From an uncultured Oscillospiraceae bacterium (GTDB lineage Bacteria > Bacillota > Clostridia > Oscillospirales > Ruminococcaceae), in contig CAKSZX010000002.1 of NCBI GenBank assembly GCA_934526065.1, forward strand, positions 186,001 to 250,000: a DNA stretch of 64,000 nucleotides, written 5' to 3'. Position 1 is the first letter of the stretch. Every line of letters begins with the position of its first letter. The notes beneath the pieces were generated by a model that did no database searches, was not told the DNA's origin, and worked only from the letters and a program-made list of their open reading frames with translations. Shown in pieces: positions 47,400 through 55,961 of the stretch. Both the position numbers and the translations under genes were made by a program.

Positions 47400-48632
47400 A
47401 TGATACGGAGAAAAGATTATCTTAATCAATTAAAGATGTGGAAAGATGAAAAAGTTATAAAAGTGATTACAGGCATTAGAAGATGCGGTAAATCCACTTT
47501 AATTAAACTGTTTCAAGACTATATTCGTTCAGTCGGAGTTGGGGAAGAACAGATAGTTTACCTTAATTTTGAGGATATTGAATATGAGCATTTGTCCGAT
47601 TATAAAGAACTGTACAAGTATTTGACAGAGAAATTAGTAAAGGATAAAACAACATATATATTCCTTGACGAAGTTCAAAAGGTTGAGGACTATGAAAAGG
47701 TTGTTGACAGCTTATATATCAAGGATAATGTAGATATGTACATTACGGGTTCAAACGCTTATTTGCTTTCAAGCGAACTTGCGACTAATCTTTCCGGAAG
47801 ATATATAGAAATAAATATGTTACCGCTTTCTTTTGCAGAATTTTGCGAAATAAAAGGCGGTGACAATAAAGACAGTTTATTTTCAGAGTATATGAAAAAC
47901 GGTTCATTTCCTTATGTTGCACTTTTAAAAAATCCGCAAGAACAAGTCGATATGTATCTTGAAGGTATATACAACACAATAATTTTAAAGGACATAGAAG
48001 AGCGACAAAAAAGAAGGGAAAACGACCCAAGTAAACGCAAGATAACCGATATAGTTCTGTTAAAGAATATTTCTCGTTTTCTTGCAAGTAATATAGGAAA
48101 TCCCATATCTATAAAGAGTATCTCCGATTACATTTCGTCTACCGGGCGTAAGGTATCTCAAAATACTATCAGCGATTATGTGGATGCTCTGATTGAACCG
48201 TATATTTTTTACGAAGTAGGTCGGTATGACATTCAGGGTAAACGGGTGTTAAAGAGAAACGGGAAAATATATATAACTGATACGGGTTTACAAAGGCACA
48301 TTTTGCCGAGGAAAAATTATGATCTCGGATTTACACTTGAAAACATTGTATTTCTTGAACTTAAAAGACGAGGTTATAAGGTAAATGTCGGAAAAATAGG
48401 GTCACTGGAAGTGGATTTTGTAGCTGAGAAAAGCAGCTGTATTCATTATTTTCAGGTTACGGCTTCGATGATGGAAGAAACAACTTTTGACAGAGAAGTT
48501 AAGTCCCTCAAAAAGATTGCCGATAATTATCCTAAAACGGTTTTGACATTGGACAGATTTACAATAGGCAACTATGACGGAATAGAAGTAGTTAATGTTG
48601 TTGACTGGCTTTTGGAAAATACCAAAGAGTAG
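47400..48632 (+). CDS. AAA ATPase with DUF4143 domain
   Basis: The 410-residue protein has Walker A GIRRCGKST near residue 22, Walker B IFLDEVQKV near 90, and the AAA_14 core with ITGSNAYLLSSELATNLSGRY. A C-terminal DUF4143 domain has the LEVDFVAEK motif, which resembles a PD-(D/E)XK active site. Such proteins are abundant in anaerobes and their function is unsettled. ATG 47,400 is chosen because GAGGTGG lies upstream and a good promoter sits at 47,346. It has its own promoter inside the otherwise co-oriented run. Confidence 0.85.
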   Translation: MIRRKDYLNQLKMWKDEKVIKVITGIRRCGKSTLIKLFQDYIRSVGVGEEQIVYLNFEDIEYEHLSDYKELYKYLTEKLVKDKTTYIFLDEVQKVEDYEKVVDSLYIKDNVDMYITGSNAYLLSSELATNLSGRYIEINMLPLSFAEFCEIKGGDNKDSLFSEYMKNGSFPYVALLKNPQEQVDMYLEGIYNTIILKDIEERQKRRENDPSKRKITDIVLLKNISRFLASNIGNPISIKSISDYISSTGRKVSQNTISDYVDALIEPYIFYEVGRYDIQGKRVLKRNGKIYITDTGLQRHILPRKNYDLGFTLENIVFLELKRRGYKVNVGKIGSLEVDFVAEKSSCIHYFQVTASMMEETTFDREVKSLKKIADNYPKTVLTLDRFTIGNYDGIEVVNVVDWLLENTKE

Positions 48633-48667
48633 CAGATAAATAAAATTAAATACAGCATAGCTGTACG

Positions 48668-48730
48668 GGTTAAAGGAGTACAGCCGGTGCTGTAATCTCC
48701 TTTAACCAAATTATAAATTAAAGGAGATTT
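48668..48730 (+). promoter_or_regulatory. Shine-Dalgarno switch in the PcfK leader
   Basis: Segment A (48668-48678, GGTTAAAGGAG) is complementary to segment B (48697-48707), and B (48694-48705) is also perfectly complementary over 12 bases to segment C (48718-48729), which contains the real ribosome binding site. A and C compete for B. A:B pairing is extended by TACAGC/GCTGTA. This predicts a translational on/off switch. Confidence 0.6.
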
Positions 48731-48734
48731 AAAG

Positions 48735-49535
48735 ATGAAAGAACAAACAAAAACATTACTTACAGTAAAAGAAAAGGAAACTGTAAAGAATATGGGCAGG
48801 GTCGCCGACTATATCGGTAATATTATTGAAAAAGGCGACATTGCACTTGAAGAAAAGATTATAGCTTGCAACAAGTCTGTTGAAGATTGTTGGAAGTACA
48901 TTACCGCAAAAGCGAGAGAAGAAGCTATAAACGGTTGTCGGGTCATAGATGACGAAACAGTTTTCGGTTGGGCAGTCCATTTTTATGACGAGAATGGAGA
49001 GCCGGAAGATATGCCAAAGTCAAAGCGGTACACACCGGCGCCAAAATCCGAAAAAGCAAATGGCAAAAAGAACTATGAAAAGGCTGCAAAGCCGAATAAT
49101 AAATCCGATGAAAAAGAAAGTTTAAATTCCGTAGTTAAAGAAAATGTGGAGTTTGACGAGATAACATTGGATAATCTTGTATCCGAGGAAGAAAAGGCTG
49201 TAACTGCAAAAGATACTCAAACAGTAAATCTGGAAGTTAATTCGGAAATTATTTCCCAAAATATACAAGAAGAAAATACGGCAGCAGAAGATGCAGATGC
49301 TGATGTTGGCGAGAAAGAGACATCGTTCATTGAATTTCCAACTTGCACTCCTGAAAAAACTCACGGCGAAAATCTGAAATGTATAATCTGTGGCAAAAAG
49401 CTCAGTGAGGCATTTTCGGATAAGCCGGTGGGAAATGTGCGAAAGTGGGCCGAACGGTGGCTTAATCAATATGGTCGGGTGTTCTGTTGTAAGGCACATA
49501 AAGAGCAATTTCTGCGGAAAGTAGAGGTGGCTTAA
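48735..49535 (+). CDS. PcfK-like protein with C-terminal zinc motif
   Basis: The 266-residue protein has an N-terminal PcfK-like domain (residues 25-95; VFGWAVHFYDENGEP is typical), an acidic, low-complexity middle and a C-terminal CIICGKK...FCCKAHKE zinc-binding motif. PcfK and PcfJ are named from the pCF10 conjugative plasmid region; their biochemical roles are not established. It lies two bases before the PcfJ-like gene, as in other elements. Expression appears to depend on the leader switch directly upstream. Confidence 0.75.
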   Translation: MKEQTKTLLTVKEKETVKNMGRVADYIGNIIEKGDIALEEKIIACNKSVEDCWKYITAKAREEAINGCRVIDDETVFGWAVHFYDENGEPEDMPKSKRYTPAPKSEKANGKKNYEKAAKPNNKSDEKESLNSVVKENVEFDEITLDNLVSEEEKAVTAKDTQTVNLEVNSEIISQNIQEENTAAEDADADVGEKETSFIEFPTCTPEKTHGENLKCIICGKKLSEAFSDKPVGNVRKWAERWLNQYGRVFCCKAHKEQFLRKVEVA

Positions 49536-49536
49536 T

Positions 49537-50862
49537 ATGGCACTTACTAAAAAAGAAAGAGAAGAACTGAAAAAGGCAACCGAAAAGCTTATAACCTTGG
49601 ATTTGCCAATACCTCAAAAGGTAAAGACATTTTACAAAAAGAAAGTAGAACCAAGCATTGGAAGCGGATGTGAATTTGCCGATGTAATCGTCAATTACAA
49701 GGGCAGAATGTTACAAAGGATATTTTGCTTTCAGTTGCACGGAGGCAGAAAAAAGCGGTCTGTCATCGAGGTGGCACGCAGATATGAGGGCGGAGAGGTT
49801 ATCCTCTCCAATCTCTATAAGCCCAATTTTATGAGATCGTACGTTGCATATGACGCAGACTGTTCAGGTAACTATATTTCCGGGTGGAACCCTGAGTATG
49901 CTTGGAATAACGGCAGAAAGCGCTGGCACTGTATGTATCCGGCTTTTAACCTTAATGAAGAACAAGTAATGAAACAGTATCCATACTGCGCTTGGAATGA
50001 ATATACAGGCAATTTACTGCTGTTTGAGTACATTTGCATATACAAAAAGTGTCCTAAAATAGAGTTGCTGGTAAAAGCAGGCTACTCAAAATTTGTTGGT
50101 TTATATCGTAAATTGAATTTTAAAGGGAAGAATTTCCAGGATATCTTCGGTGTCAGACAGGAGTTTGCAAAGGAATATCTTAAAAGTTCAAGTTCAAGTG
50201 TAAATGACTTAACAATATTAAAAAATAACGAGTGGATTAGCAGTGAGGACATGCTGAAAAAATACAAGAGCAGCTTGTATGCAAAGTACTACGATTTCAC
50301 AGAAGAGGATATAAAGTATGTAACATTGAGCAATTCGTCTTACAGCACATACCGTGACTATATTTCTATGGCTGAAAAACTCGGATATCCTCTCAACGAG
50401 AGAAAATACAAATATCCTAAGGACTTGATAAAAGCCCATGATAAGGCCGCTGACGAAGTCACAGTTATGACTGACAAAGAGAACGATATTAAGATTGCAG
50501 AGGTAAAAGAAATTTGCCGGAAGCTGGAATACTCGAATGATAAGTTTACTATATTCCCGGCCTCATGTACTCTTGATTTAATCAATGAAAGTAAGGCGTT
50601 AGACCACTGTGTAAGAACTTACGCAGAAAGGGTAGCTGCACATACTATGGCGATATTTTTTGTAAGAAAAACAGAGGATACTCAAAAGCCGTTTGTGACA
50701 CTTGAATTGAGAAATACAAAGAATACAGGCAAGTACGACAGATTTAACGAGATTGTACAGGCGAGAGGGTATCACAACGCCCGGCCTGACGAAGAAACCA
50801 AGCAATTTATTCTCGACTGGAAGAGAAAGTATAAACTCAAAGGCTGGGATAATGCGGCGTAA
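49537..50862 (+). CDS. PcfJ-like protein
   Basis: The 441-residue protein has the C-terminal PcfJ core: LDHCVRTYAERVA, IFFVRKTE and TLELRNTKN, followed by the RGYHNARPDEE stretch near residue 420. The N-terminal half has aromatic and basic motifs (GCEFADVIV, CSGNYISGWNPEYAW). PcfJ proteins are a marker of Gram-positive conjugative or phage-like elements; no function is proven. The start overlaps almost directly with the end of PcfK and uses GTAGAGGTGG as ribosome binding site. Confidence 0.8.
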   Translation: MALTKKEREELKKATEKLITLDLPIPQKVKTFYKKKVEPSIGSGCEFADVIVNYKGRMLQRIFCFQLHGGRKKRSVIEVARRYEGGEVILSNLYKPNFMRSYVAYDADCSGNYISGWNPEYAWNNGRKRWHCMYPAFNLNEEQVMKQYPYCAWNEYTGNLLLFEYICIYKKCPKIELLVKAGYSKFVGLYRKLNFKGKNFQDIFGVRQEFAKEYLKSSSSSVNDLTILKNNEWISSEDMLKKYKSSLYAKYYDFTEEDIKYVTLSNSSYSTYRDYISMAEKLGYPLNERKYKYPKDLIKAHDKAADEVTVMTDKENDIKIAEVKEICRKLEYSNDKFTIFPASCTLDLINESKALDHCVRTYAERVAAHTMAIFFVRKTEDTQKPFVTLELRNTKNTGKYDRFNEIVQARGYHNARPDEETKQFILDWKRKYKLKGWDNAA

Positions 50863-50876
50863 TAATTGTAAATGTA

Positions 50877-50905
50877 TTGACATTGTACATGCAATGTATT
50901 ACAAT
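50877..50905 (+). promoter_or_regulatory. Promoter/operator of the RelBE-like module
   Basis: TTGACA (50877-50882) and TACAAT (50900-50905) have a 17-base spacer. The inverted repeat ACATTG-TACATG-CAATGT covers the -35 and spacer and is a likely antitoxin operator for autoregulation. Confidence 0.7.
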
Positions 50906-50930
50906 TACATTAAAGAGCGAGGTGTATAGT

Positions 50931-51209
50931 ATGAAAAATGATTCGATGATTAACATTCGTATAGATGCCGATTTGAAGAAACAGGCTGAGGATATCTTCG
51001 AGCAATTAGGAATGTCGATGTCCGGTGCTATAACAATTTTTCTCAAACAAGTTGTTAGAGATAATGCAGTACCGCTAAGCCTCAATTTACAACCATTAGA
51101 TGAGCAAATTAAATTTGCTCGTTCACATAGAAGCAGCGGAAAAAATGCTGAGGAGCTATTGGCTGATGTACGAAAAATTGTAGGTATATCAGATGAAAGA
51201 GAAATATGA
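50931..51209 (+). CDS. RelB/DinJ-type antitoxin
   Basis: The 92-residue antitoxin has the ribbon-helix-helix pattern MINIRIDADLKKQAEDIFEQ followed by LGMSMSGAITIFLKQVV, typical of RelB/DinJ proteins, and a flexible C-terminus that would wrap the toxin. ATG 50,931 has GCGAGGTG upstream. It overlaps the toxin gene by 17 bases. A palindrome in the promoter suggests self-repression. The module probably stabilises the replicon. Confidence 0.85.
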   Translation: MKNDSMINIRIDADLKKQAEDIFEQLGMSMSGAITIFLKQVVRDNAVPLSLNLQPLDEQIKFARSHRSSGKNAEELLADVRKIVGISDEREI

Positions 51210-51486
51210 GGTAATAATCCTCCCAAATGTTTATGATAATATCATAAATATTACAAAATTTATATCAAATATCAGCTTGACCGCGAGTAAACGATTTGTT
51301 TCAGATCTAGAAGAAACAATCGACAGGATAAATATAAATCCTTATATGTTTCAAAAAGACTTTTCTTATGAAAACACTGACTATCGAAGAGCTTTGCTTT
51401 CAAAATGGTATAAAATTGTATTTGAAGTAGATGAGAAAAACAAATGCGTGTATATTGACGCTATTGTTGATATTCGAATGCAATAA
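51193..51486 (+). CDS. RelE/ParE-type toxin
   Basis: The 97-residue toxin has the ParE/RelE fold pattern: an opening beta strand (YEVIILPNVYDNI), two helices and the RRALLSKWYKIVFEVDEKNK strand pair near the end. RelE members cleave mRNA on the ribosome and ParE members poison gyrase; which applies cannot be told here. It is translated from within the antitoxin gene and ends in a good terminator. Confidence 0.8.
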   Translation: MKEKYEVIILPNVYDNIINITKFISNISLTASKRFVSDLEETIDRININPYMFQKDFSYENTDYRRALLSKWYKIVFEVDEKNKCVYIDAIVDIRMQ

Positions 51487-51490
51487 GCAG

Positions 51491-51524
51491 AAGTGGGTAG
51501 AATAACAAACTACCCACTTTTTAT
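51491..51524 (+). terminator. Terminator of the toxin-antitoxin operon
   Basis: A perfect 10-bp stem (51491-51500 with 51510-51519) is followed by TTTTTATT. Confidence 0.9.
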
Positions 51525-51666
51525 TAAATTATATAATATAAAATTGACATCACATATTGCAATCAGATATGCTATGAATAGAGAACAGAAAGTGAGAGAG
51601 AATAATGACTGTGTATCAATCAATGAGCCGAATGATTTAAACTCAGAATACATATAAAAGACTTGA

Positions 51667-51694
51667 TTGACAAACATCAACTGATAAATATAAT
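51667..51694 (+). promoter_or_regulatory. Promoter of the second sortase gene
   Basis: TTGACA (51667-51672) and TATAAT (51689-51694) have a 16-base spacer, 57 bases before the start. Confidence 0.7.
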
Positions 51695-51751
51695 ATTAGA
51701 CAGAACATAATGAGTTTTAAATTAAGAAGAAAAAGGAAGCAGTAGAAAATT

Positions 51752-52519
51752 GTGAATAATAAAATGAGAAATTTCCTAATTTTATTTTTAATAATATTAT
51801 TTACTGGGTGCAGTACTCTTAATATCAGTAATACGGATTGGAACAGTTCACTAAGTTCTTCACAACAGTCTTATGAGGTAAATGTAAACAATACTTTAAA
51901 GGGCGTTGATGACAGCGGTGAAGAAATAGATGAAAATTTACTTGCAAAATTGAGAGAAAATCAAGAAATAAACGAGGATATTGTTGCCGTAATGACAATA
52001 CCTGGCACTCAACTTGATGTTTTGGTTGCATACCGTGAGGGAGAGGAAGAATATTATCTCAATCGTGATATTCACGGTAATTACAGCGTTGCCGGCATTC
52101 CTTTTATGCAGCAGGAATTTACTCTTGACTCAGACAATAATGTTATTATATACGGCCATTATTACAAAGACGGCAGAGTATTTGGAACACTGCATAATTA
52201 CATAGATTATCCCGATTATTATCAAGAAAATAAGGATATAACTATTGTAACAAACGATAAGCAATACACTTTTCGCATCTTTGCTGTGGCTGTTATGGAA
52301 ATACAAGAAAATGACGGATTTGTTTATAATTCGTCGGCGTACAAGCAATTCAATAAGACAGAATTTGACACTTTTATAAGCCATGTATTTGCAAACAACA
52401 AATGTGAAACAGGAGAGAGTGTCACAATTAACGATAGAATATTGATGTTATCCACTTGTTACAGTTATGAAGCAACAGATACTCGTAGAGTAGTGGCCTT
52501 TGCAAAAGAGATAGAATAG
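51752..52519 (+). CDS. Class B sortase with lipoprotein-like N-terminus
   Basis: The 255-residue enzyme has catalytic motifs of class B sortases: YGHYYKDGRVFG with the histidine, LSTCYSYEATDTRRVV with the cysteine and arginine. Unusually, the N-terminus reads as a lipobox (LFTGC, cysteine near residue 24), so it may be lipid-anchored rather than held by a helix. The start GTG has AAGGAAG at a rather long distance; an ATG at 51,764 is the alternative. It is isolated from the surface cluster, between the toxin-antitoxin module and the second leader RNA. Confidence 0.8.
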   Translation: MNNKMRNFLILFLIILFTGCSTLNISNTDWNSSLSSSQQSYEVNVNNTLKGVDDSGEEIDENLLAKLRENQEINEDIVAVMTIPGTQLDVLVAYREGEEEYYLNRDIHGNYSVAGIPFMQQEFTLDSDNNVIIYGHYYKDGRVFGTLHNYIDYPDYYQENKDITIVTNDKQYTFRIFAVAVMEIQENDGFVYNSSAYKQFNKTEFDTFISHVFANNKCETGESVTINDRILMLSTCYSYEATDTRRVVAFAKEIE

Positions 52520-52544
52520 ATTGCACAAAAATTTATTAAAACAA

Positions 52545-52573
52545 AAAGCCGTTACTGGGTAGCTAACGGCTTT
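52545..52573 (-). terminator. Terminator after the hicB remnant
   Basis: AAAGCCGTTA pairs with TAACGGCTTT; read on the minus strand the stem is followed by TTTTTGTTTT. It lies just after the minus-strand hicB fragment. Confidence 0.7.
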
Positions 52574-52581
52574 GGCATAGG

Positions 52582-52695
52582 TTATAGATTAAGCTGTTTT
52601 ACAAGAGCATCTTTTAAAGTTTTGGAAAAGTTTACTCCCCGAGAAACAGCAGCATCGTTAAGCCATGCAGGAATGGTAAGATTTTTCCTTAGATG
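52582..52695 (-). pseudogene. Remnant of a HicB antitoxin gene
   Basis: The minus strand encodes RKNLTIPAWLNDAAVSRG followed by a LKDALVKQL-like end and a stop, which is the C-terminal DNA-binding part of HicB antitoxins. The N-terminal half and the partner hicA are missing, and no start codon is present. The minus-strand terminator right behind it supports a former gene in this orientation. Confidence 0.65.
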
Positions 52696-52759
52696 AGCTT
52701 GAAATATATTTTTAAGATATTATTTCAAATACACAGTTAAATTGAACGTAATATTACAA

Positions 52760-52787
52760 AAAAGAGCCGCTTTAAACGGCTCTTTTC
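52760..52787. terminator. Bidirectional terminator
   Basis: AAAAGAGCCG (52760-52769) pairs with CGGCTCTTTT (52777-52786); A-rich and T-rich flanks allow either direction. It separates the hicB remnant from the second leader RNA unit. Confidence 0.75.
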
Positions 52788-52915
52788 TGTGTGACAGACC
52801 TTATGGAGAAATGTCAATGACGGGAAGCTCATAAAGTCTATCATTTGTCGGGCAATATCATTATATTATATCTAAAATAACTCTGTCAAATGTGAGAATT
52901 GGGTGTTTTACAGTG

Positions 52916-52944
52916 TTGACATTACAACAATAATCATATATAAT
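52916..52944 (+). promoter_or_regulatory. Promoter of conserved leader RNA, copy 2
   Basis: TTGACA (52916-52921) and TATAAT (52939-52944) have a 17-base spacer. The promoter sequence is nearly identical to that of copy 3. Confidence 0.9.
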
Positions 52945-52950
52945 TTAAGT

Positions 52951-53104
52951 ATTAGGTAGCCGGTGCCGATTTACCGGTAATTAGAGAACGATAGTTATAG
53001 CAAATAACTAATCGTAATGTAAGCGAAAGCTTGCACATTTGAGTAACGCCTGTTTATTACAGGTGGCAGTAAAGATTTTTAAAAGAAATATTTTGTATAA
53101 CATA
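52951..53104 (+). ncRNA. Conserved structured leader RNA, copy 2 (upstream of ssb)
   Basis: Same structure as the copies at 42,505 and 60,128. The third stem reads TGTAAGC-GAAA-GCTTGCA here, a GNRA tetraloop, whereas the other copies differ in loop and stem while keeping pairing. Confidence 0.75.
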
Positions 53105-53107
53105 TAA

Positions 53108-53159
53108 GGACTAATAAAATACAGTAGTTTTGGCTACTGCTGTTTTGTTAGTCTTTTTT
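53108..53159 (+). terminator. Leader terminator before ssb
   Basis: GGACTAA (53108-53114) pairs with TTAGTC, with an inner CAGTAG/CTACTG stem and TTTTTT (53154-53159). It is almost identical to the terminator after copy 3. The ssb ATG lies 41 bases further with no -35/-10 between. Confidence 0.85.
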
Positions 53160-53200
53160 GTTTATATATATTAAAAACAAGGAATGAAAGGAGAATAGTA

Positions 53201-53644
53201 ATGAACAGCATTATTATTTCAGGCAGGCTAACGGCCTCGCCAAAAGTATCAAAAACATCAAAAGGAGAAAGTGTATTACGCTTTTCGGTAGCCGTACGGC
53301 GTAATTACAAAAATTCGTCAGGTGAGTATCCGACAGACTTTATAAAATGTGTTGCTTGGAGAAATACAGCCGATTTTATCGAAAGAAATTGCGAAAAAGG
53401 CCAGTTCATGGAGGTCAGAGGTCCTCTTTATTCCGATAGATATCAGGATAAGGATACCGGCAAAAACTTGACGGACTGGCACATCAATGTAGAAGAGGCA
53501 CGACCTATATTTACAGGAAAGAAAAAAGAAGTCGAAAACAACCCTGCTACTGCTGCAACAAGTTCAAATGTGACTTTCAGCACAGCAGATTTAGACAATG
53601 ACGAATTCAGAGTTATCACCGATGACGGTGATTTACCGTTCTGA
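53201..53644 (+). CDS. ssb: Single-stranded DNA-binding protein
   Basis: The 147-residue protein starts MNSIIISGRLTASPKVSKT and carries the OB fold (residues 1-105) with FIKCVAWRNTADFIERNC and GQFMEVRGPLYSDRYQD. A variable linker and the acidic tip DDGDLPF, which recruits partner proteins, follow. It coats single strands in element replication and recombination. AAAGGAG precedes the ATG. It follows the second leader RNA and terminator directly. Confidence 0.95.
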   Translation: MNSIIISGRLTASPKVSKTSKGESVLRFSVAVRRNYKNSSGEYPTDFIKCVAWRNTADFIERNCEKGQFMEVRGPLYSDRYQDKDTGKNLTDWHINVEEARPIFTGKKKEVENNPATAATSSNVTFSTADLDNDEFRVITDDGDLPF

Positions 53645-53669
53645 ATTTCAAAAAGAAGTAACAAAAGGT

Positions 53670-53709
53670 GAGAATAGAGTATATAAAACTCTATTCTCAT
53701 TTTTATTTC
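53670..53709 (+). terminator. Terminator-like hairpin between ssb and the next gene
   Basis: A perfect 11-bp stem (53670-53680 with 53688-53698) is followed by ATTTTTATTT. It ends two bases before the next ATG. Confidence 0.8.
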
Positions 53710-53710
53710 T

Positions 53711-53947
53711 ATGGAAAAGATAACAAAAGAAAATACATATGTATGGTACACCTCTGAGGGCTGGAAAACTCTTAATGAGATATTGGTTAATCTTTCCGGC
53801 CTTGGAATTGGTGAAATACCCATAACAAATCTTGAGTTTGTGCCCGCCGGAATGAATTATGAGTTTTTATGTGAACTTATCAATGCTGATGGTTGTTCGG
53901 CAAGGTATGACGCCAAAGAGATAGACATATATGTGAAAATAATATAA
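53711..53947 (+). CDS. Small hypothetical protein
   Basis: The 78-residue product (MEKITKENTYVWYTSEGWKT opening) has no recognised domain or membrane segment. No ribosome binding site lies next to the ATG; the only candidate, AAAAGGTGAG at 53,664, sits before the hairpin and would be brought within about 11 bases of the ATG if the hairpin folds. The gene is 20 bases before the MoxR-like gene and may be co-translated with that operon. Confidence 0.5.
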   Translation: MEKITKENTYVWYTSEGWKTLNEILVNLSGLGIGEIPITNLEFVPAGMNYEFLCELINADGCSARYDAKEIDIYVKII

Positions 53948-53967
53948 CGAAAAAGGAGATAATCAAA

Positions 53968-55947
53968 ATGATTGACACGAAAAAGGTAAAAGAAGTAATT
54001 TGGGGCAGCAGTGCAATGTTTAGACCTGAATTTCCAAAGCAAATAATGAATTGGGGCTTGCCGGCACCGCTTAACAGCTTGGAGTTTTATACTGAGACAC
54101 ATTCTTTTGACGGTATAACAAATAAAAATATTGTTCCGTCACCGGCTGTTGCAGAGGCCATGTTTAAACGGTATGTGTTAGAAATGACAGAACGTTTTGA
54201 CGGTTTGGGTGCTTGCTCATTTAATGAAAAAACGAGAAATTTTTATGTTGAGTATCCGATATATGACATGATGAATGGGTTAAATAACATACTTGATGCC
54301 CCGGAAAAGTATAAAAGTAAAAAATGTATTTGTTTAAAATACAACACTGACAGTGGAAATTTAAAAGCAGTTTTCAAAAAAGGTGCAGAATCAAAAAAAT
54401 ATGAAATAGCCCAAAAGGTTATTACATCACCTACTCCCAAAGCATTCACATCTCGGGCAGTAATATTTATGATGATTGTTTATGATATGAGCTTTGGACA
54501 TAGCTCACGGTTATTAGATTATTTGCAGAAATTTGGCAAATATTTCAGAGAATATGAGAAATCCGATGATATCTATTTTAAGAAAAACAGGATGAGCGAA
54601 ATGAAAGAAACAGTGGCTCAGGTTACAAGCATACTGTATGCAAGGACAACTAACAGCACTTACAGCGATAAAGTTGACCGTATAACTTTTGGTAAAATGG
54701 TTCCAATCAATATTGATTACAGCGTACCTTTGTTTATCACACCTGAAACAGAATGTTACGATTATTTCCCTAAAATCGGGAAAATGCAATATATCGGAAG
54801 TTCAATTCCCGGAAATGGTGAGTTGGAGGTAAAATCTTCGGCTATTAAAGACGGACACGGTGTGGTATCAACAGTGACTGAAAGCAGTCAGCCGAACCGT
54901 AAGGGCATTTATGCGCCGTCTGACAGGGCTTTAAGTAAAGAGCTTGCAGAGCTAATTCCAAAACGTAGCACAGACCTGCAAGACACAAAAGAAGCCGATG
55001 AGATAGGCAAGCATATTCAGCTTATAAGCAAGTGCCGAAACATTCTTTTAAGAGGTCCGGCCGGTGTAGGTAAAACATATATTGCACAAGAAGTTGCTTA
55101 CTTACTGGGAAGACCATATTATTGTTTCAGTTGTACGCCTGACACAGATGAGTCAACACTTCTTCGCTCTATATTGCCGGAAGTAGAGGATAAAGTGGCA
55201 AATCAATCAAAAGAAGAATTCATAGCTAAACTTCCAAGTCCTTTTGATATGGAGGTTGACCCGGGAAAAGCCTATATCGCAATAACGGGTGTAGAAAAGG
55301 AGAATGCAACAGTAACGGATTGCTATTTTGCAATTCATGAGGCATTAAAAAACTACGAATCCGAACTCTCGTCATTAACAAAGTTTACGAAAGTTGATAG
55401 CCCTATAATTAAGGGTGTAGTAAACGGCGGCGTTGTAGAAATTCAGGAGGCAACTGTAATTAGAAATCCCGGCGCCCTTGTGGCTTTAAATTCACTTCTC
55501 AATGAGGGTGTAATAGAGTTAGCAACAGGAGAAAAGATAGTAAGACATCCGGACAGTGTCATTATGTTTACGGCTAATGTAGACTATGATGGTATTCACA
55601 GCTTAAATCAATCTGTAATATCCCGTTGTAATCTTATTATGGATATGGATATGCCAAGTGACGATGTTGTAATTAACAGAATTACAAGGCAAACGGGAAT
55701 GTCAGACAATGAAGCAGTTGAAAAAATGGTTGACGTTATGCACCAAATAAATGCAGAACTTGAGCGCAACGGCTGTACAGACGGCACATGCGGTATCAGA
55801 GAGCTGATAAATTGGGCTGCTTCGGCAAAAGTAACCAATGATATTTACAAATCAGCATTATTGACTGTTGTTCCGGCGTCAACAGCGGATAAAGATGTTC
55901 AGGCAAAGGTCCTTACTTGCGTGGAAACACGATTTAAGGCAGCATAA
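53968..55947 (+). CDS. MoxR/CbbQ-type AAA ATPase
   Basis: The 659-residue protein has a unique N-terminal half and a C-terminal AAA_5 ATPase. Walker A GPAGVGKT is at residues 363-370, an Walker B-like ALVALNSLLNEGVIELATGE segment near 505, sensor-1 MFTANVD near 532 and an arginine-finger region SVISRCNLIMDMD near 545. The usual Walker B aspartate-glutamate pair is not obvious in that segment. MoxR ATPases act with VWA proteins to remodel or insert cofactors, and a VWA protein is encoded two genes downstream. The substrate is unknown. AAAAGGAG precedes the start. Confidence 0.8.
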   Translation: MIDTKKVKEVIWGSSAMFRPEFPKQIMNWGLPAPLNSLEFYTETHSFDGITNKNIVPSPAVAEAMFKRYVLEMTERFDGLGACSFNEKTRNFYVEYPIYDMMNGLNNILDAPEKYKSKKCICLKYNTDSGNLKAVFKKGAESKKYEIAQKVITSPTPKAFTSRAVIFMMIVYDMSFGHSSRLLDYLQKFGKYFREYEKSDDIYFKKNRMSEMKETVAQVTSILYARTTNSTYSDKVDRITFGKMVPINIDYSVPLFITPETECYDYFPKIGKMQYIGSSIPGNGELEVKSSAIKDGHGVVSTVTESSQPNRKGIYAPSDRALSKELAELIPKRSTDLQDTKEADEIGKHIQLISKCRNILLRGPAGVGKTYIAQEVAYLLGRPYYCFSCTPDTDESTLLRSILPEVEDKVANQSKEEFIAKLPSPFDMEVDPGKAYIAITGVEKENATVTDCYFAIHEALKNYESELSSLTKFTKVDSPIIKGVVNGGVVEIQEATVIRNPGALVALNSLLNEGVIELATGEKIVRHPDSVIMFTANVDYDGIHSLNQSVISRCNLIMDMDMPSDDVVINRITRQTGMSDNEAVEKMVDVMHQINAELERNGCTDGTCGIRELINWAASAKVTNDIYKSALLTVVPASTADKDVQAKVLTCVETRFKAA

Positions 55948-55961
55948 AACAAGGAGAAATA

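Noticed and set aside
51605..51640. Eleven-codon reading frame MTVYQSMSRMI with GAGAGAG upstream
   Set aside because: It resembles the start of a holin-like peptide but has no membrane helix or conserved RNA structure, so it may be chance.
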